A stretch of 64,000 nucleotides of DNA from Mycoplasmopsis synoviae ATCC 25204 (GTDB lineage Bacteria > Bacillota_I > Bacilli_A > Mycoplasmatales > Metamycoplasmataceae): NCBI RefSeq assembly GCF_000969765.1, contig NZ_CP011096.1, positions 186,001 to 250,000 on the forward strand, read 5' to 3'. This document shows, one piece after another, positions 1 to 11,141 of this stretch (positions are counted from its first letter, which is position 1; each line of letters opens with the position of its first letter). Under the pieces are notes generated by a model that was given only the letters and a program-made list of their open reading frames with translations, had not been told where the DNA came from and ran no database searches. The position numbers and the translations under genes are program-made.

Positions 1-2
1 AA

Positions 3-617
3 CAAATTATCACTTATAGTGATAAAAGAGCCAAAAAAGATTTTGAGGATCGTAAAATTCTCATTGATAATTTCTATAAAAAAGCTACAAATGGTGTAGT
101 TAATTACACAGATTTAGTTGGTTCAAAAAAATGTAGATTTTATAAAGCAAGCAATAAAAATGGTTACTACTTATTAGACCATGAAAAAATCGAAAAAGAC
201 CAACAATTTGACGGTTATTACGTTTACGAAACTAATAGATTAGATTTAAGTGAAAAAGATGTGATTAATTTTTATGCAAGACAATGACAAATCGAAGAAA
301 ACTTTAGAACATTAAAAGGTACACTTGAATTAAGGTCAATTTATTTACAAACTTGAAAACATATTGAAGGTTATATTTGTTTATGTTTTTTAGCTTTAGT
401 ACTTTTGAAATTTTTAGTTTACCAAATAAATTATTCAACAGGTTTAGAAGATAAAAATAAATTTACAATAAATAAAATTGTTAAAATAATTCAGAATGTT
501 AAAGTCTTAAAACATTATTCAGAAGAAACTTTAATAAAAAGCATTAAAATAAAAAATGCAAGTATAAATGAACATTGATCTAATTATGAAATCATTAAAA
601 AAATATTAAATATTTAA
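3..617 (+). CDS. IS1634-type transposase, C-terminal part
   Basis: A DDE transposase cut by the window start; about 204 residues are visible. The motif YARQWQIEENFRTLKG near residues 94-109 fits the Y-(2)-R-(3)-E-(6)-K signature of the IS4/IS1634 superfamily that carries the last catalytic Glu. It is followed by a hydrophobic stretch (CLCFLALVLLKFLVY) seen in the same place in the two IS copies at 18 and 23 kb. TGA codons at Trp positions are read through. No frameshift is seen in the visible part, so this may be the best preserved transposase here, but its N-terminus cannot be judged. Confidence 0.85.
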
Positions 618-627
618 TAATTATTAA

Positions 628-666
628 AAACAAATACTGTTTACATAAAACGATATTTGTTTTTTT
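628..666 (+). terminator. Terminator inside IS 3' end
   Basis: An inverted repeat AAACAAATA / TATTTGTTT with a T-run, just after the transposase stop. The IS copies at 18139 and 23293 carry a comparable hairpin in the same place. Confidence 0.6.
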
Positions 667-858
667 AGTCTACTAAGTGGGAAACGCAGGAGTTTGTTAA
701 TGAAATAGAACGTATTTTGCTTTATTTAAAGCTAATTACTAAAACCTCAAAAGGAAGAATGATATCTTCCAAAGGAATAACTTATCTTTTAAAAGAAAAG
801 CTAATATGCTAGCTATTTTTAGCCTTTAAATTTATTAAAAATAAAAAATTAATTTTTA

Positions 859-864
859 TATAAT
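859..864 (+). promoter_or_regulatory. -10 box (TATAAT) for secDF
   Basis: A perfect TATAAT ends 10 nt before the secDF ATG, and no Shine-Dalgarno sequence lies between. Transcription would start within a few bases of the ATG, so the mRNA is probably leaderless. The stretch 691-858 holds no clear gene, only short hairpins (for example GGAAGA/TCTTCC). Confidence 0.55.
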
Positions 865-874
865 ATAAAAACAT

Positions 875-3469
875 ATGAAACAAAGGCTAAAAAACTTATT
901 TGTTTTAAGCAATTGAAAACGTTTTTTAATTAGTGCCATTACTATTGTTTCAACATTTATAGTTATTGTTTTAGGTAGCGTATTTTACATTTCAAAAGAC
1001 GTAAATAAATCAATTGACTACGGTGGCGGAATTGAAGTTTTAGTTCAAGTTAAAAAAGATGATCAAAACGCAGATAAAACACTTACAGAACAAGTTAATA
1101 AATCACTTTTTGATCGTTTAACTGGTGGAACCGGACTAAATGGAATAACCGTTTCTTCTGAAGGTGATGGAAAAATAAGAATTACCAAAGCTGGTAATGT
1201 TACTAATGCTCAAAGAGATATTTTTGAAAAAGAAATATCTGAAAAACCAATTCTTACAGTAACTGATATTAATTTAAAACCATTATTTTTTGATGGTTCT
1301 TTTACTGCTAATGGATCTTTAGATAGAGGAACTCCACAAAATTGAGTTCCGCCTTTTGCGCTAGGCGCAGCAAAATACGTTAACCAAAACGGAAGAGATT
1401 CAGTTCAATTAACTTTAAAAAATTCTGACGCAAGGCTAGAGTGAACTAAAGCTACTGACTATTTATCAAAACAAAGTCAGCCTAATAATTTAGTTTTAAT
1501 GTGACTAGATATCGATAAGCTATTGCACATTGCCAAAACTCAATATCCACTTGAATGAAAAGAAAGTGGAGAAAACCTTTGAAACTTTGTTCATGTTAAT
1601 AATCAAGCTTACACTCAAATTCAAGATCCAGTTACTAATCAGCCGCGGCTAGTAGCTAATGAATTTAAGAAAAATGTTTTAGATATTCAAAATAGATATC
1701 TAATTTCAGTAGCGCAAGTTAATAACCCAATCTCAACTAGTGAAGTTATAATAAATGGAAACTTCACCAACACTCAAGCTCAAGAATTAGCTAATAGAAT
1801 AAACTTTGGACTTAGTGATTATTCTATTGATATTTTATCGAGCGTATTTTTAAGTTCAAATTTAAATGATAATGCCTTCCAAAGCGCTATTATTGCTGGA
1901 ATAGTAATTTTTAGTTTGATTTCAATTTTTATGATTGTAAATTATGGCCTTTTAGGAGTGCTAACAACTATTAGCATCGCGCTATATATTTATTTAACTC
2001 TTTTAATGTTTACTGTTTTAAGAGGAGAATATTCGCCTGTTACTATCGCGGCTTTAATTATAGGAATTGGAATTTCAGTTGATGCTAACGTTATTACCTA
2101 CGAGCGGCTTAAAAAATATGTATATTCAGGTGACTCGCTAAAAAAAGCATTTTATTCATCAAATAGACTTTCTCTAAGTTCGATATTAGATGCTAATATT
2201 ACAACTATTATTATTGCGTTTATATTATTTTATTTTGGAACTAAAGACGTTAGAGGATATAGCATTACGCTAACGCTTTCTATTTTATTTACTCTGCTAG
2301 TAATGCTTGTGTTTTCTAGATTTTTATCATATATGCTAGTTAATACTGGTTTATTTGAAAAAAGACTTTATCTTTTAGGGCTACACAAAAAATACATAAA
2401 CCATAAAACCAAGCTTGCTAAAATTAACGAAAACTTCAACTACTATAAAAATGCTAAATGATTTGTTTTAGCATCACTATCATTTATGGTGATTTCACTA
2501 ATAGTTTTTGCTTCGATTTCTGGAGCTAATAAAGATATTTGAGCTGGGCTAAATAGAAACATAGAATTCACTGGTGGAATTAATTTAAATATCGCAACAG
2601 ATAGAAATACCGCTAATACTCTTTCATTAGCCGAAGCTAATGAAATCAAAAAGCAAATAGTTGAATCTTCTCAAACCTTTAACATCGAAAATGTAAATAG
2701 CATTATCGATATTCAAAAAGCCAACGAGCAAGGAACAAATTATGTAATTAACATTAGATCACAACAAGATCTATCAAGCATAGTTAATGACATTAAAAAC
2801 ATTGCAACTAGAGTTAATCCATTTATAAATGTAGCTACCTTTACAGTTTCATCATCTGAAGCTGCAAAACTTGTTCAAAATGCAATTTTAGCAACCGGAA
2901 TAGGTTTTGTTGGAATAGTTTTATATCTACTATTTAGAATGAATTGAACTTATTCTATTGCGGCAATTATAGCTTTAATTCATGACTTTTTAATGGTGCT
3001 AGCTTTTGTGGTAATTACCAGGCTGCAAGTGTCAACTATAATAGTTGCCGCTATGCTTTCTATTATCGGATTAAGTATTAACGATACCGTTGTTACATTT
3101 GATAGAATTCGTGAAAAAATAAAATTTGATTACACTGGAAAAATTCTTCAAAAAAGCGATCTTAAAAAAATCATTAACGTAGCAATAGCAGATACTATTA
3201 AAAGAAGTATCTATACTTCATTTACTACCATCTTGGCAGTTTCTGTAATTTTAGCTTTTGGAAACGCAATTAACTTTATATTTAATATCGTAATGTTATT
3301 TGGTATTGCAATCGGAGTTTATTCATCTGTTTTTATTGCTTCATGAGTTTGAGCAAAATTAGAATACATTAGACAAAAAGGAATTGTAAAAAGAAAAGAA
3401 AAAGGATTTTGAGAAATTAATAATCCTGAAGAACAAACAGTTAATGGTATAAATGACTTTAACTATTAA
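875..3469 (+). CDS. secDF: Protein-export membrane protein SecDF (fused)
   Basis: An 864-residue fusion of SecD and SecF, the proton-driven accessory factor that helps pull secreted proteins and lipoproteins through SecYEG. An N-terminal membrane helix (about residues 12-35) is followed by an extracytoplasmic domain starting with the DYGGGIE motif. The SecD membrane block carries GIGISVDANVITYERLK near residue 400. A second first-helix plus FTGGIN motif follows near residue 560, then the SecF block with GLSINDTVVTFDRIREK near residue 735. It is continuous only if TGA codes for Trp. The start at 875 gives the first helix and sits behind a -10 box. It is a single gene with its own terminator, not in an operon with obg. 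Confidence 0.95.
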
Positions 3470-3491
3470 AAATAGCTGAGGCTATTTTTTC
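3468..3491 (+). terminator. Terminator after secDF
   Basis: A stem AAAAATAGC / GCTATTTTTT around a 4-nt loop, overlapping the secDF stop and followed by T-rich sequence. Confidence 0.75.
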
Positions 3492-3501
3492 TTCTTTTTA
3501 A

Positions 3502-3507
3502 TATAAT
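3502..3507 (+). promoter_or_regulatory. -10 box (TATAAT) for the obg operon
   Basis: TATAAT ends 11 nt before the obg ATG with no Shine-Dalgarno sequence in between. This is the same near-leaderless layout as secDF. Confidence 0.55.
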
Positions 3508-3518
3508 TAATAAACATT

Positions 3519-4793
3519 ATGGCAAAGTTTATAGATCAAGTAAAAATCATGCTCAAAGCCGGTAAAGGAGGTGATGGGATGATTTCGTTTCGCCGTGAGG
3601 CCCATGTTGATAAAGGTGGACCAGATGGCGGAGACGGTGGAACCGGTGGAAATATATACTTTGTCGCAGATTTAGGTAAAAACACTCTTCTTAGCTTTTA
3701 CAAAAATAAATTTATAATCGCAGAAGATGGCGTTAAAGGTGGGCCTAAAAATCTATACGGAGCTAAAGGAAAAGATACCATCGTTAAAGTTCCGCTTGGA
3801 ACGCTGATATACAAAAACAAAAAAATAGTTGCCGATGTTATTAAAGAAAATCATCTTTATTTAGTTGCTAAAGGCGGAAAAGGCGGAAGAGGAAATAATA
3901 AATTTAAAACCTCTAAAAATACCGCTCCTAGAATTGCCGAAAATGGAATGCCCGGAGAAAAATACGAAGCTAATATCGTATTAAAAATTCTTTCAGATGT
4001 AGGTCTTGTAGGCCTACCATCATGCGGTAAATCTACTTTAATTAATGCGCTATCAAATGCTAAAGCTAAGGTAGCTGAATATGAATTTACTACCTTAGTT
4101 CCTCAGTTAGGTCTTGTTAAATATTATGATTATTCATATACTATTGCGGATCTTCCTGGACTTATTAAAGGCGCATCACTAGGTAAAGGACTTGGAATCC
4201 AATTCTTGCGTCACATCGAAAGATGTAAAGTTGTAATTCATATCGTTGACTTTGGTTCTCCTGATAAAGATCCAATTCAAAGTTATGAAGCAATTCAAAA
4301 AGAACTTGAAAGCTATAAACTTAACTTAACTCAAAAACCTCAACTAGTAGTAGCGAATAAATCTGATCTTGCAAATTTCAAAAATAATATTGAAAAATTC
4401 AAAGCCAAATATCCTAATATAGAAATCATTGAGATATCTGCACTAAATTATCATAACGTTGAAAATCTTAAAAAAATCATTTGAGAGTTCTTAGAAAAAA
4501 CCTCACATCTTCAAATAAAAATTGAAGATGATTTTGAAACTGAAGTTAAAGAAATAAATTACGAGCCTGATTTTGTAATTCAAAAAATGAATCGAAATCA
4601 CTTTAAGGTAACTGGTAAAAAAATAGAAGAATTAGTTTTAAAAATTCCAATAAATACTTTTGATAATTTAATGAGGTTTAATAACATTCTTAAAAAAATA
4701 GGTGTTTGAGAAGCTTTAATTAAAAGAGATATTCAAAAAGGTGATTTAGTTGAAATTTATCAACATAAATTTGAATGGGAGGAAGAATTATAA
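3519..4793 (+). CDS. obg: GTPase Obg/CgtA
   Basis: A 424-residue essential GTPase that helps mature the large ribosomal subunit. The Gly-rich Obg fold fills about residues 1-158 ([21 protein letters not shown]). The G domain follows with G1 [12 protein letters not shown]3 [10 protein letters not shown] and G4 NKSD. The C-terminal OCT domain (about residues 340-424) is present, so this is the full-length form. A TGA-coded Trp lies near residue 323. G1 reads GLPSCGKST where most relatives have GxPNAGKST; all P-loop positions are kept. It is first in an operon: its TAA shares an A with the trpS ATG. Confidence 0.96.
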
Positions 4794-5785
4794 TGCAAGC
4801 TAGATTAGTAAGTGGCATTAAGCCAACAGGTGATTTAACTTTAGGAAATTATCTTGGTGCTATTAAAAAATTTATAAAGCTGCAAAATAATTTTGAATCT
4901 TATATTTTTGTAGCAGATCTTCACGCTTTAACTGACAGTCAAATGTCAGCTAAAGAATTAAAAGAAAATAAAAGAAAAATAATAGCGCTATATTTAGCGT
5001 CAGGACTTGACCCGCAAAAAGTAAATATTTTTTATCAATCAGATGTTTTAGAACACGGTTTTATTCAATGACTTTGTTTATGTGAAACTACAATTGGTGA
5101 GCTTAATAGAATGACTCAGTTTAAGGATAAAACTGAAAAATTCAAACAAGGTAATAACACATACAAAATACCAAGTGGAATTCTAGCTTACCCAACTTTA
5201 ATGGCTGGCGACATTCTTTTATATAACCCAGAAATTGTTCCAGTTGGACAAGATCAAACTCAGCATTTAGAGCTAACTAGAAACATTGCCGAAAGATTTA
5301 ACAGCAAATACAAAACTAAATTCAATGTTCCAAAGCCACTTTTAAATGAAGTTGGAACTAAAATTATGTCGCTGCAAAATCCTGACAAAAAAATGTCAAA
5401 AAGTGAAGGCAGCCAAAAGGCAACTATTTATCTTTTAGAAGATCCGCAAAGTGCATATAATAAAATTCTTAAAGCAGTAACAGATTCTGAAAATAAAGTT
5501 TATTTATCAGACGAAAAAAAAGGTGTTAAAAACCTTTTAAATATATATGCTGCAATTAATGATTTATCACTAGAAGAAGCTGCAGAAAAATTTAGAGATT
5601 CAAACTATAAAGAATTCAAAGAAGCAGTAGCAGAAAGCGTTAAAGCTTTACTTGAAAACTTGCAAAGTAAATACAATGACTATTTAAAAACAGTTGATGA
5701 AATTGCATCATCAGGAGCCAGCAAAGCTAAAAAACTAGCTCAAAAAACTATTTTAGAATTAAAAGAAAAAATGGGATTAAATTAA
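4793..5785 (+). CDS. trpS: Tryptophanyl-tRNA synthetase
   Basis: A 330-residue class I synthetase charging tRNA-Trp, including the tRNA that reads UGA in this organism. It starts [22 protein letters not shown], where TLGNYLG is the HIGH-type motif; the KMSKS loop is present as KKMSKSEG. The start at 4793 is chosen because it overlaps the obg stop (TAATG) and has gggagg at the right distance. An in-frame ATG 18 nt upstream would add residues not expected in the family. Length is normal. Confidence 0.96.
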
Positions 5786-5787
5786 TT

Positions 5788-7530
5788 ATGAAAGCAAATA
5801 AAGAATTAAATCATACAACATCACATTTACTAGCTGCAGCCGTACTTAAATTATTCCCAGAAACTAAGCTAGGTTTTGGCCCAGCTACTTCTGAAGGTTT
5901 TTATTATGATTTCGAATTTAAAGAGCCCCTAAGCGATAGCGAGCTTTTAAAAATTGAAAAAATGATGAAAAAACTAGCTTCAAGAAATTTAAAAATGGAG
6001 CAAGTTTCTTTAAGTGATTATTCATTTGATAATCAGCCCTATAAAAAAGAACTCTACGATGAATTTAAATCTCAAAATAAAGAGGTTACTTTTTATACTT
6101 TAGCAGATCCGCTAAACAAAGAAAAAGTATTTACTGATTTATGTGCAGGTGGTCACGTTGAAGATACTAAGCATATAAAGCACTTTAAACTTCTTTCATT
6201 AGCAGGAGCTTACTGAAGAGGAAATTCAGATAATATCCAGCTAACTAGAATTTATGGAACTAGCTGAGAGACCAAAGAAGAACTTGACGAATTTCTTGCA
6301 ATTTTAAAAGATCGTAAAGAAAGAGATCATAGAAAAATTGGTAAAGAAATGAAGCTTTTTACCTTTAATCCACTTGGTGGACAAGGGTTTCCTTTCTGAC
6401 TTGAAGATGGAATGCATATCCATAATGAAATTAGAAATCTAGTTTTAAAAATGGATAAAAAATATGGCTTTACTGAAGTTTTAACACCGCATTTTGGAGA
6501 AGAAAAGCTATATAAAATTTCAGGACATTTAGATCATTATAAAGATGATATGTTTAAGCCTATCGTTTGTGAAAACGAAAGATTAATACCTCGTCCAATG
6601 ACTTGTCCGCACCATATTATTTTATTTGGTAGTGAAAAGCGTTCATATAGAGATCTGCCAATTAGATATAGCGAGCAATCACAGCTTTATAGATATGAAA
6701 AATCAGGAGCGCTAACCGGTCTTGAAAGAGTTCGTTCAATGCTTTTAACTGAAGGACATTTATTTGTTAGAAAAGATCAAATTGCTCAAGAATTTAAAAA
6801 GATGTTTGAGTTAATTTCTGATACGCTAAATGCTTTTAAAATTAAAATTAATTATGTATCTCTTAGCTTAAGAGATAAAGCCGATAAAGAAAAATATTAC
6901 GCTAATGATCAAATGTGAGATGAAGCAGAATTCGAGCTTAAAAAAATAATTAAAGAGCTAGGAATTAAATACGAGGAAAAAATCGGAGAAGCTGCCTTTT
7001 ATGGGCCAAAAGTGGATATTCAAATATTAACAGCGCTAAATCACGAAGTTACAGTTTCTACAATTCAGCTTGATTTTTTACTTCCTCAAAAATTTGAAAT
7101 TTCATATACCAATTCAGAAAATAATGAAGAAGTTCCGGTATTAATTCATAGAGGATTAATAGGAACCTACGAGCGTTTTATTTCGATATTAATAGAACAA
7201 ACCAAAGGTAATTTACCATTTTGACTTGCACCAAAACAAGTCACTATTATTCCGGTTAACGAAAACACTGACTATGAATACGCTAAAGAAGTTAATGATA
7301 AACTTCTAGCATTAGACATTAGATCAAAAGTTGACTTTAGAAACGAACGTCTTTCTAAAAAAGTTCGCGAAGCTCAAATTTCTAAATCTAAATTCCAAGT
7401 TATTTTAGGTGAAGCAGAAAAAACCAATAAAACCATTTCATATCGTAGATATGGTGAAGAAAAAACCACAACTACTACCTTTGAAGAATTTTCAAAAATG
7501 CTTCTAGAATTAAAAGCAAGTCATGAATAA
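5788..7530 (+). CDS. thrS: Threonyl-tRNA synthetase lacking the TGS domain
   Basis: A 580-residue class II synthetase for tRNA-Thr. The protein begins directly in the editing domain ([12 protein letters not shown] with the HxxxH zinc motif; CAGGHV near residue 115). The catalytic core follows, with class II motif 2 around [12 protein letters not shown] and the catalytic zinc ligand in RPMTCPHH, then a C-terminal anticodon-binding domain. The N-terminal TGS domain of most bacterial ThrS is absent. The start lies 2 nt after the trpS stop. The last 8 nt overlap the next gene. Several TGA-coded Trp codons are read through. Confidence 0.95.
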
Positions 7531-8014
7531 AACCGCAATTAAAAAATCAAAACTATTATGAATTAAAAACCGTCAATTTATAATTGGTTTTTGATTTTTT
7601 ACTATTTTTTTAAGCGTTGCGAATTTACTTTGATCTTCTAGAGTAATTCCGCTTTATTATTGACTAGATTTTGAAATAGATAGAACTTTAAGAATCTTTT
7701 TAGCACTTTTATTTTTAGCTAATATTTTTGCAGTTGGATTTATTTTTTGCATTTATTCTAAAATTACAATTAATACTTTATATAGCGTAATGTTTTTTGC
7801 TTGTTTTATTTCATCGCTTAGTTTTTTCCCACAAGTTTTAATAAATTCAGAAATTAACAAGACGCAACTATTATTTATTTATTTTAAATTTGATACTGCA
7901 TTATTTTTTGTGCTTCATGGTGCAGTTTGGCTTTTAATGCTAGTATTTTTAAAACCTAAATATATAATAAATTTAAGAGTGAAAATTAAAAACAAAAAAA
8001 TTACAAAAAATTAA
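7523..8014 (+). CDS. Hypothetical four-helix membrane protein
   Basis: A 163-residue protein beginning [16 protein letters not shown], with a basic N-terminus and about four hydrophobic segments: residues 20-40, 55-75, 85-105 and 130-150. The C-terminus is very Lys-rich. It overlaps the end of thrS by 8 nt, so translation is probably coupled, and it is last in the obg-trpS-thrS operon. I recognise no motif and assign no function. Confidence 0.8.
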
Positions 8015-8041
8015 AAGTTGTCATGCAAAGTGACAATTTTT
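8011..8041 (+). terminator. Terminator ending the obg-thrS operon
   Basis: A stem TTGTCA / TGACAA extended by A-T pairs and followed by a T-run, overlapping the stop of the membrane protein. Confidence 0.75.
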
Positions 8042-8078
8042 ATTTTAATTTTGTAAAATATTTTAAAAGAAATAAAAA

Positions 8079-9578
8079 ATGGAAACTTTATTTATAGTAT
8101 TAATAGTAATGGTTGCAGTTCTTATTGTAACTGCTTTTGCCACAATTGCATTTTTCGTATTTAACAAAAAGAAAGCCGCAACAACTCAAAGTGAGGCGCC
8201 AGTAGTAAGCGCTCCTGATTTAAATAATAATAGCGAGCTACTTCAAAAGTTAGTGGAATTAACTACTAATTTAAAAAATAGTGATGAAAATTTAAAAAGT
8301 TTTCAAACACAAACAGATTTAAAAAATCAAGAAGTTAATAACACAATTATTAATGTTGTTAATGAAATCAATAAAGCTATTGCGCAGCAAAATGAAACAG
8401 TAGCAGATAAAATTTTTAACCAATCTCAAAACCTTATTAAAACTTTAGATGAAAATAAAAATGAAACTTACAAAATTTTATTTAATCAAAATCAAAACTT
8501 TAATCAATCAGTTCAAAAACAAAGTCAACATTTAAATAAAGAAATTCAATCTTTATCAGAAAATGTTAATCAAAAAGTTACAAATAGCTACAAAGAATTA
8601 AAAGAAGAATTTAACAATTATTCTAAAACACTAAAAGATGAAATGTCTAAAAAAATAAATGAAGAAATTTCTAAATTTGGTGAAAAAGTTAATTTAATTA
8701 GTAGCGATGTAAATCAGCTTGCATCACTTAGAAACGATTTAAGTGAAATTAGAAAAATCTTTGAAGATAATAAAACCAGAGGAATTTTTGGTGAAAAACT
8801 TTTAGAGAATTATTTAAATGACGCAATGCCTAATGGTTACAAAAGTCAATTTCAACTTTCGAATAAAAAACAAGATAAAGTTGATATTGCAATTCCAATT
8901 AATGTATCAGATAACAATCAAATTTATATTCCAATTGACTCTAAATTTAACTTAGAATCTTATAGAAGTCTTTTAGATTACATAGATGCAAATAAAAACG
9001 AATTAGATTTTCCTAAACAACAAAAAGCAATTAATAATTTATGAAAAAACATTAAGGCAGAAATTATGGCTAATGCTAAAAGTATTTCTGAAAAATATAT
9101 AATCGAAGGCATAACTACCAACGTAGCTTTTATGTTTATTCCAAGTGAAAGCATTTATCTTGAGCTTGTTAAATATGAAAAAGGCTCACTAGTTGATGAA
9201 ATTAGAAAAAAATATAATATCGAATTAATCTCGCCATCACTGGTTATGGTTTTAGTTTCTATAATTAAAGATTTATATAGCAAATTCAACATTGGAATTC
9301 ATAACAAAGACATAGTTCATTTAATCAAGAAATTTGACGATAACGCCGATAAAGTTATTAAGAGCACAGCAACGCTTCTTAAAAAACAAAGTTCATATTT
9401 ACAAGAGCTTGAAAAATGAGTTAAAACTGTAAATGACGCCTTTTCTACTTACAAAAAAGAAAAAACTAAAATTACTTCTAAAAAAAGATTATCTGAATTT
9501 GAAAGAATTGAAAAAACTCTAACTGGAGAAACTCCAGAGTCACTTATTGTTGAAGGCGAAATTCTTGAAATAGAATAG
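8079..9578 (+). CDS. rmuC: DNA recombination protein RmuC
   Basis: A 499-residue RmuC-family protein. An N-terminal membrane helix (about residues 3-28) is followed by a long coiled coil rich in Gln, Asn and Lys (about residues 50-230). The RmuC domain follows, with RGIFGEKLLENYL, a PIDSKF motif near residue 286 and AFMFIPSESIYLELV. RmuC proteins are thought to limit inversions at short repeats and have a predicted nuclease-like fold, which is notable in a genome with a recombining vlhA array. It is a single gene with its own terminator, and TGA-coded Trp is used twice. Confidence 0.92.
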
Positions 9579-9579
9579 C

Positions 9580-9620
9580 AACTAAAAAAGCTTTAGAAAT
9601 TCTAAAGCTTTTTTAGTTGG
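9580..9620. terminator. Bidirectional terminator rmuC / hinT
   Basis: A long, nearly perfect inverted repeat (CAACTAAAAAAGCTTTAGAA and its complement) between two convergent genes. It has A- and T-runs on both sides and can serve both. Confidence 0.85.
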
Positions 9621-9624
9621 ATTT

Positions 9625-9945
9625 TTATTTGTAAGGAACTATGTGAATGTGTGTATGAAATACAGTTTGTTTCCCTTTTATGCCGGTGTTTATCATTAAC
9701 CTAAAGTCTTTAATTCCTTTATCTCAAAGTCTTTCTTTGGCAAGTTTATATGCTACTTTAAAAGCATAGGTCATTTCTTCTTCGCTGTGAGTTAGCATAT
9801 TTGGTTTTTCACTTTTAGGAATTACTAAAAAATGTCCTTCTGAAACAGGAAAAGCATCCATTATAGCAATAACTAAATCATCTTCGTAGATTATTTCAGC
9901 TGGCAACTCGCGATCGATTATTTTTTTAAAAACTGATTTTTCCAT
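9625..9945 (-). CDS. hinT: HIT-family protein (HinT)
   Basis: A 106-residue histidine-triad nucleotide hydrolase or transferase. The protein begins MEKSVFKKIIDRELPAEIIYEDD and ends with the triad HTHIHIVPYK, the catalytic H-x-H-x-H. Length is typical of HinT. Its ATG overlaps the stop of the upstream lipoprotein (TAATG). In Mycoplasma hominis HinT is encoded with the surface proteins P60 and P80 and has been reported to interact with them; the same gene order is seen here. The role of HinT beneath a surface complex is still unclear. Confidence 0.95.
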
Positions 9946-11141
9946 TATTTTGCAACAAAATCTTCCCCTGCTAATTTTTCTTTTAAGGTCTCATTATTTA
10001 CTTCTAGTAAATATCCTAGCGCTACAAAAGCGCTTTTTGCGGTGTTATATAATTTATCATCGTAGGCGGCTAAATTAACTTCTAAATTAAATAATTTACT
10101 TGCATAAGCGGTTTTATTAAATGATAAAACATCTTTACCATCAATGGTATCTTTTATTGGCGCTACTTGATTAAAATAGCTTACTTTTAAAAGCTGCCCA
10201 TCTCTAGAAACAAATACTGGAGCTTCTAAGCTGGTATTTGAAAGAGGCACTAAAGTATTGTTTTGGTAGTTGTAAAATCCACTTAATTTTTTAGCTTCAG
10301 TTACTTTCAGTAGTGATTTAAGATCGTAGTTTAATTTAACTTCTGCAGGAAGCGCTTTTAAATTAGCAAATCCTCCCATTGTAACTTCGGCAGCTCTGTT
10401 ATTAGCGTTAAATAAAAGCTCTTGACTGGCAACGTTTAATAGCGCTGGTGTGTTTTTAAGTAAGTTATTGTAGTCACTAACATTTTGTATGCTTCTTGTT
10501 AAAGTTGAAAAGACATCGTTTTTATCACTTTGATTATCATAGCTTCAACTTTGCACAAGTTTTTTATTTAGCACATAATCAATTAAGTTAAATTGATTAT
10601 TGTCGTAGTTATCTTTTTGAAGTGCGTAATTTTGATTTACTTTTTGAAGTGACTTAGCATCGTTAAGCTCGAAATATTTTAAAACTAAAAGAAGTTTTTG
10701 AGTGTTAAATTTAACATCAGTTTCGTCTTTGTTATATGCTAGTCAATATGAAGTTTCATCTACTGAGCTTTTGTATTTTTTAAGTGAATTTAATTCAGCA
10801 GATTCATTAAATAGTCCTTTTAAATTTCATGAATTAACTTGGTTTCATAAATAAAAAGGATCTTTTAAATTTTGACTTGCAACATAAACTTTATAAGCAT
10901 TTAATGCTTCTTGTTTGTATTTCTCGTTACTGGTTAATTCAGCGCTAGTTGATCCATATAAAGACGCAAGACTTTGGTCTAGTCAAAACTTTTCAGCAGC
11001 GAGCTTGGCATTATCAGAATTAAGCAGTTTATCTTGAGCTACTTTTTCTGGATCATCAACTATAGTCCCACAAGAAATAGCAATAGCGCTTACTGGCATA
11101 ATTGCAGATAGTGTTAATAATTTTTTAAATTTATTTTTCAT
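9945..11141 (-). CDS. P60-like surface lipoprotein
   Basis: A 398-residue lipoprotein. The N-terminus is a basic region, a hydrophobic stretch and a lipobox (MKNKFKKLLTLSAIMPV, then SAIAISCG), with the lipidated Cys near residue 24. The rest is extracytoplasmic, rich in Lys, Asn, Leu and Ala, with no catalytic motif that I recognise. It shares TAATG overlaps at both ends, with the P80-like gene before it and hinT after it. The P60 name rests on this gene order and on lipoprotein character, not on an alignment. Confidence 0.75.

Larger units (their letters stand above)
1..690 (+). mobile_element. IS1634-type insertion sequence, 3' portion
   Basis: The right part of an IS element that begins before the window. 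It holds the C-terminal part of a transposase, a stem-loop after its stop, and an end whose last bases (gggaaacgcagg, to 690) match the transposase-3' ends of the IS copies at 18139 and 23293 in reverse complement. The transposase differs in sequence from those copies, so this is a related but distinct element. The left end is outside the window. Confidence 0.8.
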
